Positions 35,562-44,184 of a stretch of 64,000 nucleotides of DNA are shown here, piece by piece. How positions within the stretch are numbered: position 1 is the first letter of the stretch; each line of letters opens with the position of its first letter. This DNA comes from PALSA-129 sp050014595 (GTDB taxonomy: Bacteria > Acidobacteriota > Terriglobia > Bryobacterales > Bryobacteraceae), in contig JBEKDA010000064.1 of NCBI GenBank assembly GCA_050014595.1, positions 17,932-81,931 of the forward strand, read 5' to 3'. A program made the translations under genes and the position numbers. The notes beneath the pieces were generated by a model. The model ran no database searches and had not been told where the DNA came from. It worked only from the letters and a program-made list of their open reading frames with translations.

Positions 35562-37217
35562 ATGCTGCTCCGACAGTGGGTAGGCGCGGCTCTGCTCTGG
35601 CTTTTCGCTGCACTCCCCGTTGCCTCCCAATCGAAACTCGTCTCCAGCAAGCCGCACCTGGAAAGGCGTGGCGACACAACGCAGTTGATTGTGGATGGCA
35701 AACCTTTTCTGGCGTTGGCCGGAGAGTTGCACAACAACTCTGCGACCAGTCTGGAATACATGAAACCCGTGTGGCCGCGGCTGGCGGCGATGCATCTGAA
35801 CACCGTCCTCGTGCCCGTTTCTTGGGCGCTGCTTGAGCCATCGGAGGGAGAATTCGACTACTCGCTGGTGGACGGTCTCATTCGAGGCGCACGGGCTCAA
35901 AATCTTCGCCTCGTTTTTTTATGGTTCGGTAGCTGGAAGAATACATGGTCGAGCTATGCGCCCGACTGGGTGAAACGGGATTCTGAGCGGTTCTCTCGCG
36001 TGCAACTGGGAAACGGTTCGGGTACGGAGAGGCTGTCGCCCTTTTGCGAAGCGAACCGGAACGCGGACGCGCGAGCATTCGCCGCGCTCATGCGGCGCAT
36101 CAGGGAGGTGGACTCCGACGCGCACACCGTAATCATGATGCAGGTCGAGAACGAAGTGGGCGTCATACCGGATGCCCGGGACCATTCTCCGGCGGCGAAT
36201 GCCGCATACACTCAGCCGGTGCCCGAGGAGCTGATGGAATATCTACAGCGACACAAGGATTCGCTGGATCCTGTGCTTCGCGCGAGGTGGCAGAAAGCAG
36301 GCTTCAAAGCGTCCGGCGGTTGGGAGGCTGTCTTCGGCTCGGGTCTGGAGACCGAGGACCTGTTTATGGCGTGGCAATACGCACGGTATGTCGGTAACGT
36401 CGCGGAAGCCGGCAAGGCCGAGTACGACCTGCCCATGTATGCCAATGCTGCTCTCATTCGTCCAAACTATGCTCCGGGGCAATATAATAGCGGCGGTCCC
36501 TTGCCCCACTCCATGGACATCTGGAAGGCCGGCGCCTCGCAACTCGATTTCGTGGCGCCGGACATCTACTTCGAGTTCAAGAACTGGTGTGCGAAGTACG
36601 ACCGCCCCGGAAACCCGTTGTTCATACCCGAATCGACCGGCGATGCCCAGGGAGCAGCCAACGTTTTCTACGCTATCGGGCAACACAGGGCATTCGGTTT
36701 TTCACCCTTTGCGATCGATGGAATGGAAAGTTCCGGCGACGGAGGCAAGGAACTCGCCCGAAGTTATGACGTCCTGTCGGAACTTGCGCCGCTCATCCTG
36801 GAGAATCAGCCCAAAGGTCGCGTTGACGGCGTCCTGCTGGAGGAGTCTACACCGTCACAGAGAGTACGCCTTGGAGACTACACACTGAACGTGTCCGGAA
36901 GCGGCCCCCGGCGGATCCTCCCTGGCGAACCCGTTTCGCCCGAAGCACCTCGGGGCCCCTCTCCACACGGTATCTTCATTGCCGCAGCGCCGGATGAGTT
37001 CTACATGGCTGGTAGCGGCTTAACAATTACCTTTTCGGCGGACACGCCAGGACCGCGCCTGGTTGGACTCGCCACAGTTGAAGAAGGCCGGTTCGTCGGT
37101 GGCCGGTGGATTCGGGGGCGCACGCTCGCGGGCGACGATACAGCCCAGGGGAATAGCGTTTTGCTTCGCGGCGTCGCAACCGGCGTGCTACGGGTGACAG
37201 TATACCGGTATCGCTAA
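35562..37217 (+). CDS. Beta-galactosidase-like glycoside hydrolase (GH35/DUF5597 type), exported
   Basis: 551 residues from ATG 35562 with AGAGGTG upstream; this start gives the signal peptide MLLRQWVGAALLWLFAALPV, while the ATG at 35451 lies inside the inverted repeat. The barrel motifs are FLALAGELHNNSATSLEYMK, NTVLVPVSWALLEPSEGEFD and RLVFLWFGSWKN. The acid/base is Glu198 in MMQVENEVG and the nucleophile Glu357 in FIPESTGD. The C-terminal ~130 residues match the beta domain of DUF5597 enzymes. It should remove beta-galactosyl (or related) residues in the periplasm. A ROK regulator starts 35 bp downstream. Confidence 0.87.
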   Translation: MLLRQWVGAALLWLFAALPVASQSKLVSSKPHLERRGDTTQLIVDGKPFLALAGELHNNSATSLEYMKPVWPRLAAMHLNTVLVPVSWALLEPSEGEFDYSLVDGLIRGARAQNLRLVFLWFGSWKNTWSSYAPDWVKRDSERFSRVQLGNGSGTERLSPFCEANRNADARAFAALMRRIREVDSDAHTVIMMQVENEVGVIPDARDHSPAANAAYTQPVPEELMEYLQRHKDSLDPVLRARWQKAGFKASGGWEAVFGSGLETEDLFMAWQYARYVGNVAEAGKAEYDLPMYANAALIRPNYAPGQYNSGGPLPHSMDIWKAGASQLDFVAPDIYFEFKNWCAKYDRPGNPLFIPESTGDAQGAANVFYAIGQHRAFGFSPFAIDGMESSGDGGKELARSYDVLSELAPLILENQPKGRVDGVLLEESTPSQRVRLGDYTLNVSGSGPRRILPGEPVSPEAPRGPSPHGIFIAAAPDEFYMAGSGLTITFSADTPGPRLVGLATVEEGRFVGGRWIRGRTLAGDDTAQGNSVLLRGVATGVLRVTVYRYR

Positions 37218-37233
37218 GTCTGGTTAGCAGGTC

Positions 37234-37243
37234 TCCCTAGGGA
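37234..37243. promoter_or_regulatory. 10-bp perfect palindrome before the ROK gene
   Basis: TCCCTAGGGA lies 9 nt before the ATG at 37253, and its right half overlaps the likely ribosome-binding site (AGGGA). It could be an operator, but it is short enough to occur by chance. Confidence 0.25.
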
Positions 37244-37252
37244 CCACAAACG

Positions 37253-38551
37253 ATGGCCGAAGAAATACCTCTTGCGGGCTTCAATTCTGGTCGATACCGG
37301 AACGTCGAGCCGAAACACATCCAGCCGGCACGTCCCGAGTTTTCTCGCGAGATCAACCGGCGCCTCCTGCTGAACCTCATCCGTACGCGTCAACCACTCT
37401 CGCGGGCTGACTTGGCTCGTGTCAGCGGACTGGCTCGATGTACGGTGTCTACGATAATTCAGCAACTGATCGCCGACGGCTGGGTGACCGAAGGGCCGAC
37501 CGGCAGGTTACCGCTGGGCAGACGGCCGACTTTCTTGAAATTGAACGACGAACGGATGATTGTCGGAGTAGATCTGAAGCCAATGGAGGCAACTATCGCA
37601 CTATCCGATTTGACCGGGCACTTTGGTGTTCAAGAATCCATAGAGATGCCTCCAGATCAAACAGCCGCAATGGCACAACTGATCTCCCGAATCCGTAGGA
37701 TCGTGGGGAGCGCGACAGGTAAGTCGATTGAGGGGATTGGAGTCTGTCTGCAGGGCAATCGCTGTGCGCCGACGAGCCGAACATTACGGAGACCCGATCT
37801 AAACTGGTCGGATTTCTCCGTCGGCGCCTGCATCGCAGATGCCACTGGCCTGGCGGTGGATGTGGACAGTGCAGCCAATGCCTGTGCACTCGCGAGCGCG
37901 TGGTTCGACAACACGAAGGACGGACTCGGCAGAGTGGTTGTTACGGTTTCGGAGGAGATCGAGGCGGGCATCTTCACGAACGGACAACTTGTCCATGGGC
38001 TCAACGGCATGGCTGGCGATTATGGACATGTCCAACTCGATCCCAATGGCCCCGGCTGCGAGTGCGGTGGACGTGGGTGCTGGACAGTGTTCGCATCTAA
38101 TGGCGCGGCGCTACGATACTACACTGGGCCGTGCCCACAGACGCACGGCTTGACATTCTTTGATTTGCTCAACTTGGCTGATCGAGGCGATACTTCTGCC
38201 GTCAAAGCACTGGAGACCATGGCGTACTGGCTTGGTATCGGCTTTCGAATGATCGTCGGGGGTGTCGCTCCCGATTGCATCTTCGTAGTTGGTGATTTGA
38301 CGCGATCCTGGGACCGGTTGACTCTGTCGTTGATGGCAGGTTTGACAACGCAGCCGTTGGCAGATGAACAAATTCCGTGCATAGTTCCCGTGCTGGATGG
38401 CGCGGCGGCTCGCTTGCGTGGTGCCGTGGCATTGGTGCTGCAAAGGCGTTTCGCGGCGTGGCAAGAAGGTTGGATTCGGAACACGCAGGAACCAAGGAAA
38501 TACTGCGAACGAAATCAAATCGAACATCCAGTCTCTGGTCCTCGACTATGA
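37253..38551 (+). CDS. ROK-family transcriptional regulator
   Basis: 432 residues. An N-terminal winged helix-turn-helix (LSRADLARVSGLARCTVSTI, about 50-80) is followed by a ROK sugar-binding domain (VGVDLKPMEATIALSDLTG, ACALASAWF). The zinc motif CECGGRGC is intact (GPGCECGGRGCW). The usual catalytic/sugar-contact E-x-G-H is D-Y-G-H here (MAGDYGHVQLD), which argues for a repressor without kinase activity. It follows the GH35 gene by 35 bp in the same direction and probably represses the receptor-GH35 unit until a sugar binds. Confidence 0.88.
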   Translation: MAEEIPLAGFNSGRYRNVEPKHIQPARPEFSREINRRLLLNLIRTRQPLSRADLARVSGLARCTVSTIIQQLIADGWVTEGPTGRLPLGRRPTFLKLNDERMIVGVDLKPMEATIALSDLTGHFGVQESIEMPPDQTAAMAQLISRIRRIVGSATGKSIEGIGVCLQGNRCAPTSRTLRRPDLNWSDFSVGACIADATGLAVDVDSAANACALASAWFDNTKDGLGRVVVTVSEEIEAGIFTNGQLVHGLNGMAGDYGHVQLDPNGPGCECGGRGCWTVFASNGAALRYYTGPCPQTHGLTFFDLLNLADRGDTSAVKALETMAYWLGIGFRMIVGGVAPDCIFVVGDLTRSWDRLTLSLMAGLTTQPLADEQIPCIVPVLDGAAARLRGAVALVLQRRFAAWQEGWIRNTQEPRKYCERNQIEHPVSGPRL

Positions 38552-39014
38552 TCGTCTCACGTATCTGATCATGTGCGGACAGCGAAATCAGTGCTCGCCT
38601 CGCGGTCTCAAGGCAGGAACCGCTCCCATAGTACCATTGGGCGAGGAGTCTCCCTACTCAGATCCGTCACTATCTGAAACTGCGAGCCAGGCCTCCTGAG
38701 CCCAAGTCGTCACGATCAGCCAGCCGGTGGGTCCAGTTGAATCGACGGGCTTCCGCAGGGGCCACCTAAGCGGTTCGCCCGGGCGCCCGATGGTGATCTC
38801 CCAGGAAAGGTCTTGGGGGCCCGCGTGACGGGAATCCAGGCAGTTTCCGAGTAGCGCGTGATACGGGCATAAGCAGCCGAAATTCCGCAGGTAGGGCACC
38901 TCTCAACGTCGAGGACTGCACAGGACTCTGCAGCTGGACAGCCGGCCGAGCGCCGTCCGAGAGGGCGGTTGCCCGCGTGAGATGCGGTTATTATGAGGAA
39001 TCGGACAGGCCCAC
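38552..39014. other. Intergenic stretch without recognisable gene
   Basis: 463 bp. A minus-strand frame contains CPTCG but no second cysteine pair, and no family is recognised. No repeat or RNA is seen. Confidence 0.45.
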
Positions 39015-40025
39015 GTGCCCACTCAAGCACATCACTACCTTTCTCAGGCGTTCCTCAGCGGCTTCGCGGACAGCGATGGCAGCGTGTGGATGTTTGACCG
39101 CACCACGAACCGGTTCACTGCGGCCGGGCCGCGAGCCATCGCCTTAGAGAACGACCTGTACGCGTTCACCGGTGCCGATGGTTCAACGCATCGGGATATC
39201 GAAACGGACCTATTTAAATTAGTCGACGGACCGGTCCGGCCGATTCTCAAGAAAATTGCTGCCCGCCAGCTCGTGACGGACAAGGAACTTGCCGATCTAT
39301 CGTTGTTCGTCGGCTTCCTGAGGGTTCGAACGCCCTCGGGTATCGACGAAATCGATCAGGCGCTGCGCGGCGTTGCAGATAAGACGAATCCCTTCCTGTC
39401 AGCGGAATATGTAACGGATCGACTCCGGAAGTACGAGCAGGAGACCGGGCGGGCGCTGGGACTAACCGCGGACGAAATCGTTGAAATGTCTTCGAGCGGG
39501 CGATATGAAGTCGTTCCCGAGCGAGGACATCTCCTCGTCGGAATGTGCGAAATGGGCTTGACGCTCGCGATGCAGTTGCGTTCCCTCGACTGGACATTTC
39601 AGCTTGCAGCCCGAGACAGACACTTCGCCGTTTCGGACTGCCCCTTCGTCATCGTGCCACCTCTGGGACACGATACAGCAGACAAAGGAATCGGCATCCT
39701 AAGTAAGGGGGCGGTAAAGTACGTACCGCTAACTCAAAGCTTATGCCTCAGGATGGGCGATTTCGGGGCACAAGTGGACTACAGCCTTGCGAGCGGCAGT
39801 GACGTGAGGAGGGTCAATTGTTGGATCGCCCGAAATTCGACACGTTTTGTCTTCAGCAGTAGCGAAGCCCTGCTCAGGCGAGTTATCGACGCAGCCAGAC
39901 TGGAACCCGGCGAACGGAAGGCCGAGGTCGTGATACGCGAAATCCCCCATGCCACCGATCCGACGCGTTCTATCTTGCAAGTCTTCCGGCGAGCGAAGAT
40001 CGAGCCAGAGCGAGGTCCGGAATGA
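39015..40025 (+). CDS. DUF4238 domain protein
   Basis: 336 residues from GTG 39015. The opening QAHHYLSQAFLSGFAD is the family signature (His-His-Tyr followed by a Phe-rich helix), and NRFTAAGPRAIALENDLYAF continues the pattern. There is no signal peptide, so it is cytoplasmic. The C-terminal half has FAVSDCPFVIVPP and NCWIARNSTRFVFSSSEALL, also typical. DUF4238 proteins are scattered among bacteria, often in variable regions, and their function is unknown. It stands alone, with gene-poor stretches on both sides, consistent with acquisition as a single cargo gene. Confidence 0.82.
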   Translation: MPTQAHHYLSQAFLSGFADSDGSVWMFDRTTNRFTAAGPRAIALENDLYAFTGADGSTHRDIETDLFKLVDGPVRPILKKIAARQLVTDKELADLSLFVGFLRVRTPSGIDEIDQALRGVADKTNPFLSAEYVTDRLRKYEQETGRALGLTADEIVEMSSSGRYEVVPERGHLLVGMCEMGLTLAMQLRSLDWTFQLAARDRHFAVSDCPFVIVPPLGHDTADKGIGILSKGAVKYVPLTQSLCLRMGDFGAQVDYSLASGSDVRRVNCWIARNSTRFVFSSSEALLRRVIDAARLEPGERKAEVVIREIPHATDPTRSILQVFRRAKIEPERGPE

Positions 40026-40396
40026 GGTAGCGTGTTGTGCTTGTCAGCGACTTCTGTAGCCGCCAAACCGATTCGAAATCGGCCGACCTGGCGCTGTCCG
40101 CTAAATCGCATCCAGTTCGGACGCCCTGCCCTACTCTGCCAATCTTGGCTCCGCGGAATAGCGCCTAACGGGGCACTGGAAGGATCGGACACAGGCACGG
40201 AGGTCTTGCTCGGGCTGTGCGAGGAGAGGAGTCTCCGAGTCGCGCGTGATCCAGGAACAAAACGCAAGGGGGGCGACTTCCCCTGGGAAAAGCAACTACC
40301 GAGTGCCTATCCACCAGCTACAGCCGAGTGCCTCGGAACGGTCCGTTCCTCACCTTCCAAGAATGCAAGCTGCCAGCCGCGAGCCGGATTGAGCGG
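40026..40396. other. Intergenic stretch without recognisable gene
   Basis: 371 bp between the end of the DUF4238 gene and the end of the convergent lipoprotein gene. No protein, RNA or hairpin is recognised. Confidence 0.45.
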
Positions 40397-41097
40397 TCAC
40401 TTCACGAGCGCGATAGTCTTCTTCTGGACGCCGTGATCGCCGCCGACAGCGAATCCCTTCACGGCTGCCTTGGCCTTGATATTATTCTTATCGTAGGTGA
40501 TCCGCAGGTCATAGTTGCCGGCTGCCAAAGCCTGTTTCTGTGTGCTCCAAAAGCTCGTGAGCGGCGGGAACTCCGCCTGGTCAGTGCCCGCCTTGAAGAC
40601 ATCGATGTGGGCGTTGTCGGCGGCGTCCTTCCCGTCGAGAGTCGCAAAGACTCGAACGTACTGCATCGGGGCAGCAATGACCGCTTCCGCTTTCCACAGC
40701 TTCCCCCGGGAGCCACAGCCTCTTCATTGGAGGCCCAGGCGGTGATCTCCGGTTTTTGCTCCTCCGGATCTGCGCCCGGCTTCCAGACTTCCCAGCGGGT
40801 ATTCTCAGAAACCTCGACAGGGCCATTCATCTCGAGGACCTTGATGCGGACTAGACCCTTGGTTTTGTCGTCGGCCTCTTTGTCCAAAACCTTGGCCTTG
40901 ACCTCTTTTACCGCGCCCGCAAGGGGCAGATCAACTGGGGACAGGTCCGTCGCGCGCTCCGCCGCGGGCGGCACGCTGGAAACGCCGTCGTTCGGGGTCT
41001 CCGCTGTTGAGCTGCTGGATGGGGCCTTCTTCCCGCAGGCAGCGAGCGTGGCGAGAAGTAACGAGATGCAGAGTGTCGTGCGGATCGAATGGCGCAT
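40397..41097 (-). pseudogene. Lipoprotein gene interrupted by a one-base frameshift
   Basis: The start is ATG 41097 with AGGAGG upstream. The lipoprotein signal MRHSIRTTLCISLLLATLAA ends at a lipobox cysteine (ACGKK), followed by a Ser/Pro linker and PEITAWASNEEAVAPGG. The frame then changes at the C-run 40703-40707 (G-run in the gene): KLWKAEAVIAAPMQYVRVFA and TLDGKDAADNAHIDVFKAG continue in another frame to the stop at 40397. One extra base in the run restores a protein of about 233 residues. No known domain is recognised; the C-terminal half looks like a small beta sandwich. Confidence 0.75.
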
Positions 41098-41774
41098 GGA
41101 GCCCTCCTGGTACCCGAAGGATAAAGCATACCTCGATTTGCGTCCCAGTTGCTGATGGCGGCTCATCACATGGGTCACTGGCCTGATTATGGTACATCCG
41201 GCCACCGGGCCGGATGCCGGTCTGGCCGACGGGGACGCCGGAGCTACCGGTCTGTCCGCTACTACACCCCCGCTGATTCCCGTAGATGTCGATTTGTAGG
41301 CGCGACGACTACCGGAATCTCTGTCGCTTGCGCATTTGTACCAGCCATGTTCGCCCACTCGTAATCGCCTCGGGAATCGTGCATTCAGGCATCAATAACA
41401 CCCGCCCGCGATCCGCGGACGGCGGGTACCTGCAAGGTAACGGCTATTCCCAATGGCCGCAGCAATTATCGGTAATGGCCTCATTGGAAACGTGTTGGCG
41501 GATAGTTGTCCGGATTGTCGGCCACTCGGAAACTGACCCGAAACGAGAATCTGAGAAATAGCCATTGCGGACCGCACGGTTGCCGCAGATCCCGGCGCGC
41601 ACCCTCGTTCTACGAGCATCCGAGTCCAGTGAGCCGTCCGCAGGCGTTTCCTGACGCAGAATCGCGAGGGCATCCGTCAGGATCGCCCCACGGGCCAGCG
41701 CCCGAATCCTGGAAGTGGCTTGGCATAAACACGAAAGCGTGCCCGCAGCAACCAAAGTCCAGGACAAATCCTCG
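41098..41774. other. Intergenic stretch with two hairpins
   Basis: 677 bp without a credible gene. A perfect 9-bp stem with a 4-nt loop lies at 41195-41216 (CATCCGGCC / GGCCGGATG), and a 7-bp stem at 41400-41427 (ACCCGCC / GGCGGGT) encloses CGCGATCCGCGGAC. The second may end transcription from the M20 gene. Confidence 0.5.
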
Positions 41775-42938
41775 TCACCGGCGAGCGATCAAACGTTCGC
41801 GAATATCATGGTTTGTCGCTAAGTCGATGCAGGTCCATGCCATGGCCAGAGCACCGTCCCCTAGCGCTTTGTCTGCGTCCGGGGTAATGCAGTGCGCGGT
41901 GAATTCCGGCTGATGGTTGACGGCGGGCAGAGAATTGATGCCGATCAGGGGATGGATTGACGGCATCGCCAGGGAGACGTTGCCCATATCGGTGGAAGCG
42001 GTCGGCCGCGTTTCCCACTCCCCTGGATCCGGGAATGCCCTCCCCAGCGCTTCGGAATTCCGGCGGTAAAACGCCGCCATGGCGTCGTCGTGCCGCATCT
42101 CAGCGTAAGGCTTGTCGCCCCCGGTGATCGCGAGTTTTGCGCCCGTAGCCAGGGCACCTGCTTCAAAGCAGCGGTGAACCCTGGGGCGCAATTCGCTCAG
42201 TTGATTCAACGTCTCAGAACGAATGATGTATTTGGCCGAGGTGTGGGCCGGAACGACGTTCGGAGCGGCGCCGCCGTTGGTCACAATGCCGTGGATTCGA
42301 TCTGTGGAGCGGATATGCTGGCGCAGCAGGCCCAGCGCCGTCTGTGCGATCGTGATGGCATCCGCAGCGTTCACGCCCAACTCGGGGAAAGCCGAGGCGT
42401 GGGACTCTTTTCCCGTGTAGTTCACCTCGAACATGGAAGCCGCGATGATCTTCGCCTTGAGCATGTCGAAGGGCGCCGGATGCACCATCATGGCGGCATG
42501 AATGCCCCGGAAGGCGCCGCGCTCAAGCAGCAGAATCTTGCCGCTGGCGTTGCCCACTTCCTCGGCGGGCGTGCCAATCACGCTGACGGTGAGGCCTACC
42601 TCGTCCGCCACTCTGGCCGCGGCGAGCGCCGCGCCCACCGCCGAGGCGGCGATGATGTTGTGGCCGCAGGCGTGGCCAATGCCGGGCAGGCAATCGTATT
42701 CCGCGCAAATGCCGATGTTCAAAGGACCGGATCCGAAGCGGGCGCGGAAGGCCGTTGGAAGATCGCAAATGCCCTTCTCCACTGCGAAACCGGCGTCCGC
42801 CAGCGCCTCGCAGAGCCAGGCAGAGGACCGCTCCTCCTCAAAGCCCAGTTCCGGGTGTGCATGGATGCGGTGGCTGAGCGCGAACAGGCCGTCGCGGGCC
42901 AGTTCGAAACGTTCTCGCGCTCCGGATTTTGCGTCCAT
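41775..42938 (-). CDS. M20-family amidohydrolase/peptidase (AbgB-like)
   Basis: 387 residues, ATG 42938 with GGGAGG upstream. Metal-binding and catalytic motifs of the M20D group are visible: HRIHAHPELGFEEERSSA, ICAEYDCLPGIGHACGHNI (Asp and His ligands), GTPAEEVGNASGK (catalytic Glu pair) and TASTDMGNVSLAMPSIHP. The dimerisation domain is at about 175-290 (YTGKESHASAFPELGVNAAD). Relatives cleave p-aminobenzoyl-glutamate or other N-acyl amino acids in the cytoplasm. There is no signal peptide. The specificity is not certain. Confidence 0.9.
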   Translation of the reverse strand: MDAKSGARERFELARDGLFALSHRIHAHPELGFEEERSSAWLCEALADAGFAVEKGICDLPTAFRARFGSGPLNIGICAEYDCLPGIGHACGHNIIAASAVGAALAAARVADEVGLTVSVIGTPAEEVGNASGKILLLERGAFRGIHAAMMVHPAPFDMLKAKIIAASMFEVNYTGKESHASAFPELGVNAADAITIAQTALGLLRQHIRSTDRIHGIVTNGGAAPNVVPAHTSAKYIIRSETLNQLSELRPRVHRCFEAGALATGAKLAITGGDKPYAEMRHDDAMAAFYRRNSEALGRAFPDPGEWETRPTASTDMGNVSLAMPSIHPLIGINSLPAVNHQPEFTAHCITPDADKALGDGALAMAWTCIDLATNHDIRERLIARR

Positions 42939-43095
42939 CAGCAGCCTCCCCTTGTTGTTTGAAGCTTATACTATAATCCTGATCCGCGAGGAGGATTTCC
43001 AGAGGGAGTCTACTTCACTTTCGCGCGGCCGCAGGCGGTGACAAACTGCAATGCCGCCATCTTTGTAAATCCAACTGATGCGTTGGTGGTGGATG

Positions 43096-43389
43096 TCAGC
43101 GTTGGAGTCGGTCGCCGGCTCCGGGCGTCAACACCCGATGGTGCCTCAGGAATAGAATCCCGGCCACGAGCGGCGGCCCGCTGAGAACGACGGTAGTGAT
43201 CACGCGGCTGGGGACCGGCAGCCCCGGCGGCGCCCAGATGGTATAAGCCACTGCTATCAAGAACGCGACGCCTACAAGCAGAAACCCTCCGATCAATTCC
43301 CAGCGCCAAGGTACCAGTGCCAGGATCACAAACAGCAGATCCACACCCGCCCAGGGCGCCGCCACAAGCGCGGGCGTGCTCCACGCCAA
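43096..43389 (-). CDS. Possible small membrane protein
   Basis: 97 codons from a TTG at 43389, though the frame stays open further upstream, so the start is unclear. Three hydrophobic helices are visible: GVDLLFVILALVPW, LIGGFLLVGVAFLIAVAYTI and RVITTVVLSGPPLVAGILFL. No ribosome-binding site stands out. The hydrophobic pattern is coherent enough to suggest a real membrane protein, perhaps truncated at its N-terminus. Confidence 0.4.
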   Translation of the reverse strand: MAWSTPALVAAPWAGVDLLFVILALVPWRWELIGGFLLVGVAFLIAVAYTIWAPPGLPVPSRVITTVVLSGPPLVAGILFLRHHRVLTPGAGDRLQR

Positions 43390-43438
43390 CGACTCTGCAA
43401 CGAAGACAACGGATTCCTGCTTGTGACTCCGGCAGCAA

Positions 43439-43866
43439 GAACAGCCGCCTAGTGGAAAACGAGATTCGGTGGGATGCCGGGGATCGAAACCAGCGTGAGT
43501 CCCAATATCCGAATGGACGGTCTCAGGATGCCCCGGCGAAAATTATTTAGCGATGAAGATGGACCGCCATTCCACAGGCGGCTCCCTTTTCACCGCCAGC
43601 GGAGACTTGGTTGACGGCAGCGCCGCCCACATTGCCGGGTTTGATCCTGGCATCCACCTTCCCGCTTGGTTTTAGCTATTCGCACATCAAGCCGTCGCGC
43701 GGAGATCCTACGCGGTCTGGGGCAACCTGCAATATGCTAGCAATCTCTTCGGGATACTGTTTGGCGGAGCCCAGGAAGAGGTGTAGGATCTGCACAAGAC
43801 CTCCTCGGGAAGCGCGGGAAGCTCCCGGTGGGGTCCACTGTAATGGCGCCGGGTCGGGAAAGGGTA
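43439..43866. other. Intergenic stretch without recognisable gene
   Basis: 428 bp upstream of the dehydrogenase remnant. Open frames exist but none has a recognisable protein pattern. Confidence 0.4.
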
Positions 43867-44050
43867 GTGCATGGTCTCCTGGCTGTCCTCTTCCGGCTGC
43901 TCCAGGAGGGCAAGATTCGGCCGGTCATCAGCGGCGAGTTCCCACTACTCGGAAGCGGCGCGGGCAAATGCGCTCCTCGAAAGCGGTCAGGTCGTTGGTA
44001 ATCTCGTCCTGGTGGCGTCGGAACTGCTGGAGGCGAGTAGGGCAATATAG
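43867..44050 (+). pseudogene. C-terminal remnant of a zinc-type alcohol dehydrogenase / quinone oxidoreductase
   Basis: Frame 1 from 43867 gives LFRLLQEGKIRPVISGEFPL; frame 2 from 43952 gives EAARANALLESGQVVGNLVL and a short tail to the stop at 44048-44050. Together they match the last ~55 residues of medium-chain dehydrogenase/reductase proteins (…GKIRPVI…FPLEEAA…ALLESG…GK/NLVL). Nothing of the catalytic or nucleotide-binding parts is present upstream. A small deletion joins the two frames at about 43948. Confidence 0.55.
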
Positions 44051-44184
44051 GCCGGTTATCGACAGCTTCTAGCTTCTAGAAGACGTCACGAAAGCGCGCC
44101 AGATGGCGTCGGCCAGCCTGCCCGCCTGATTCCGCGTTTGCGATATGCTATCCACATCCATATCGCGCCAGGAGGCGATCCCAA

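Noticed and set aside
38654..39030. Minus-strand frame with a CPTCG motif
   Set aside because: Only one cysteine pair, no ribosome-binding site and no family pattern; not enough to call a zinc-ribbon gene.
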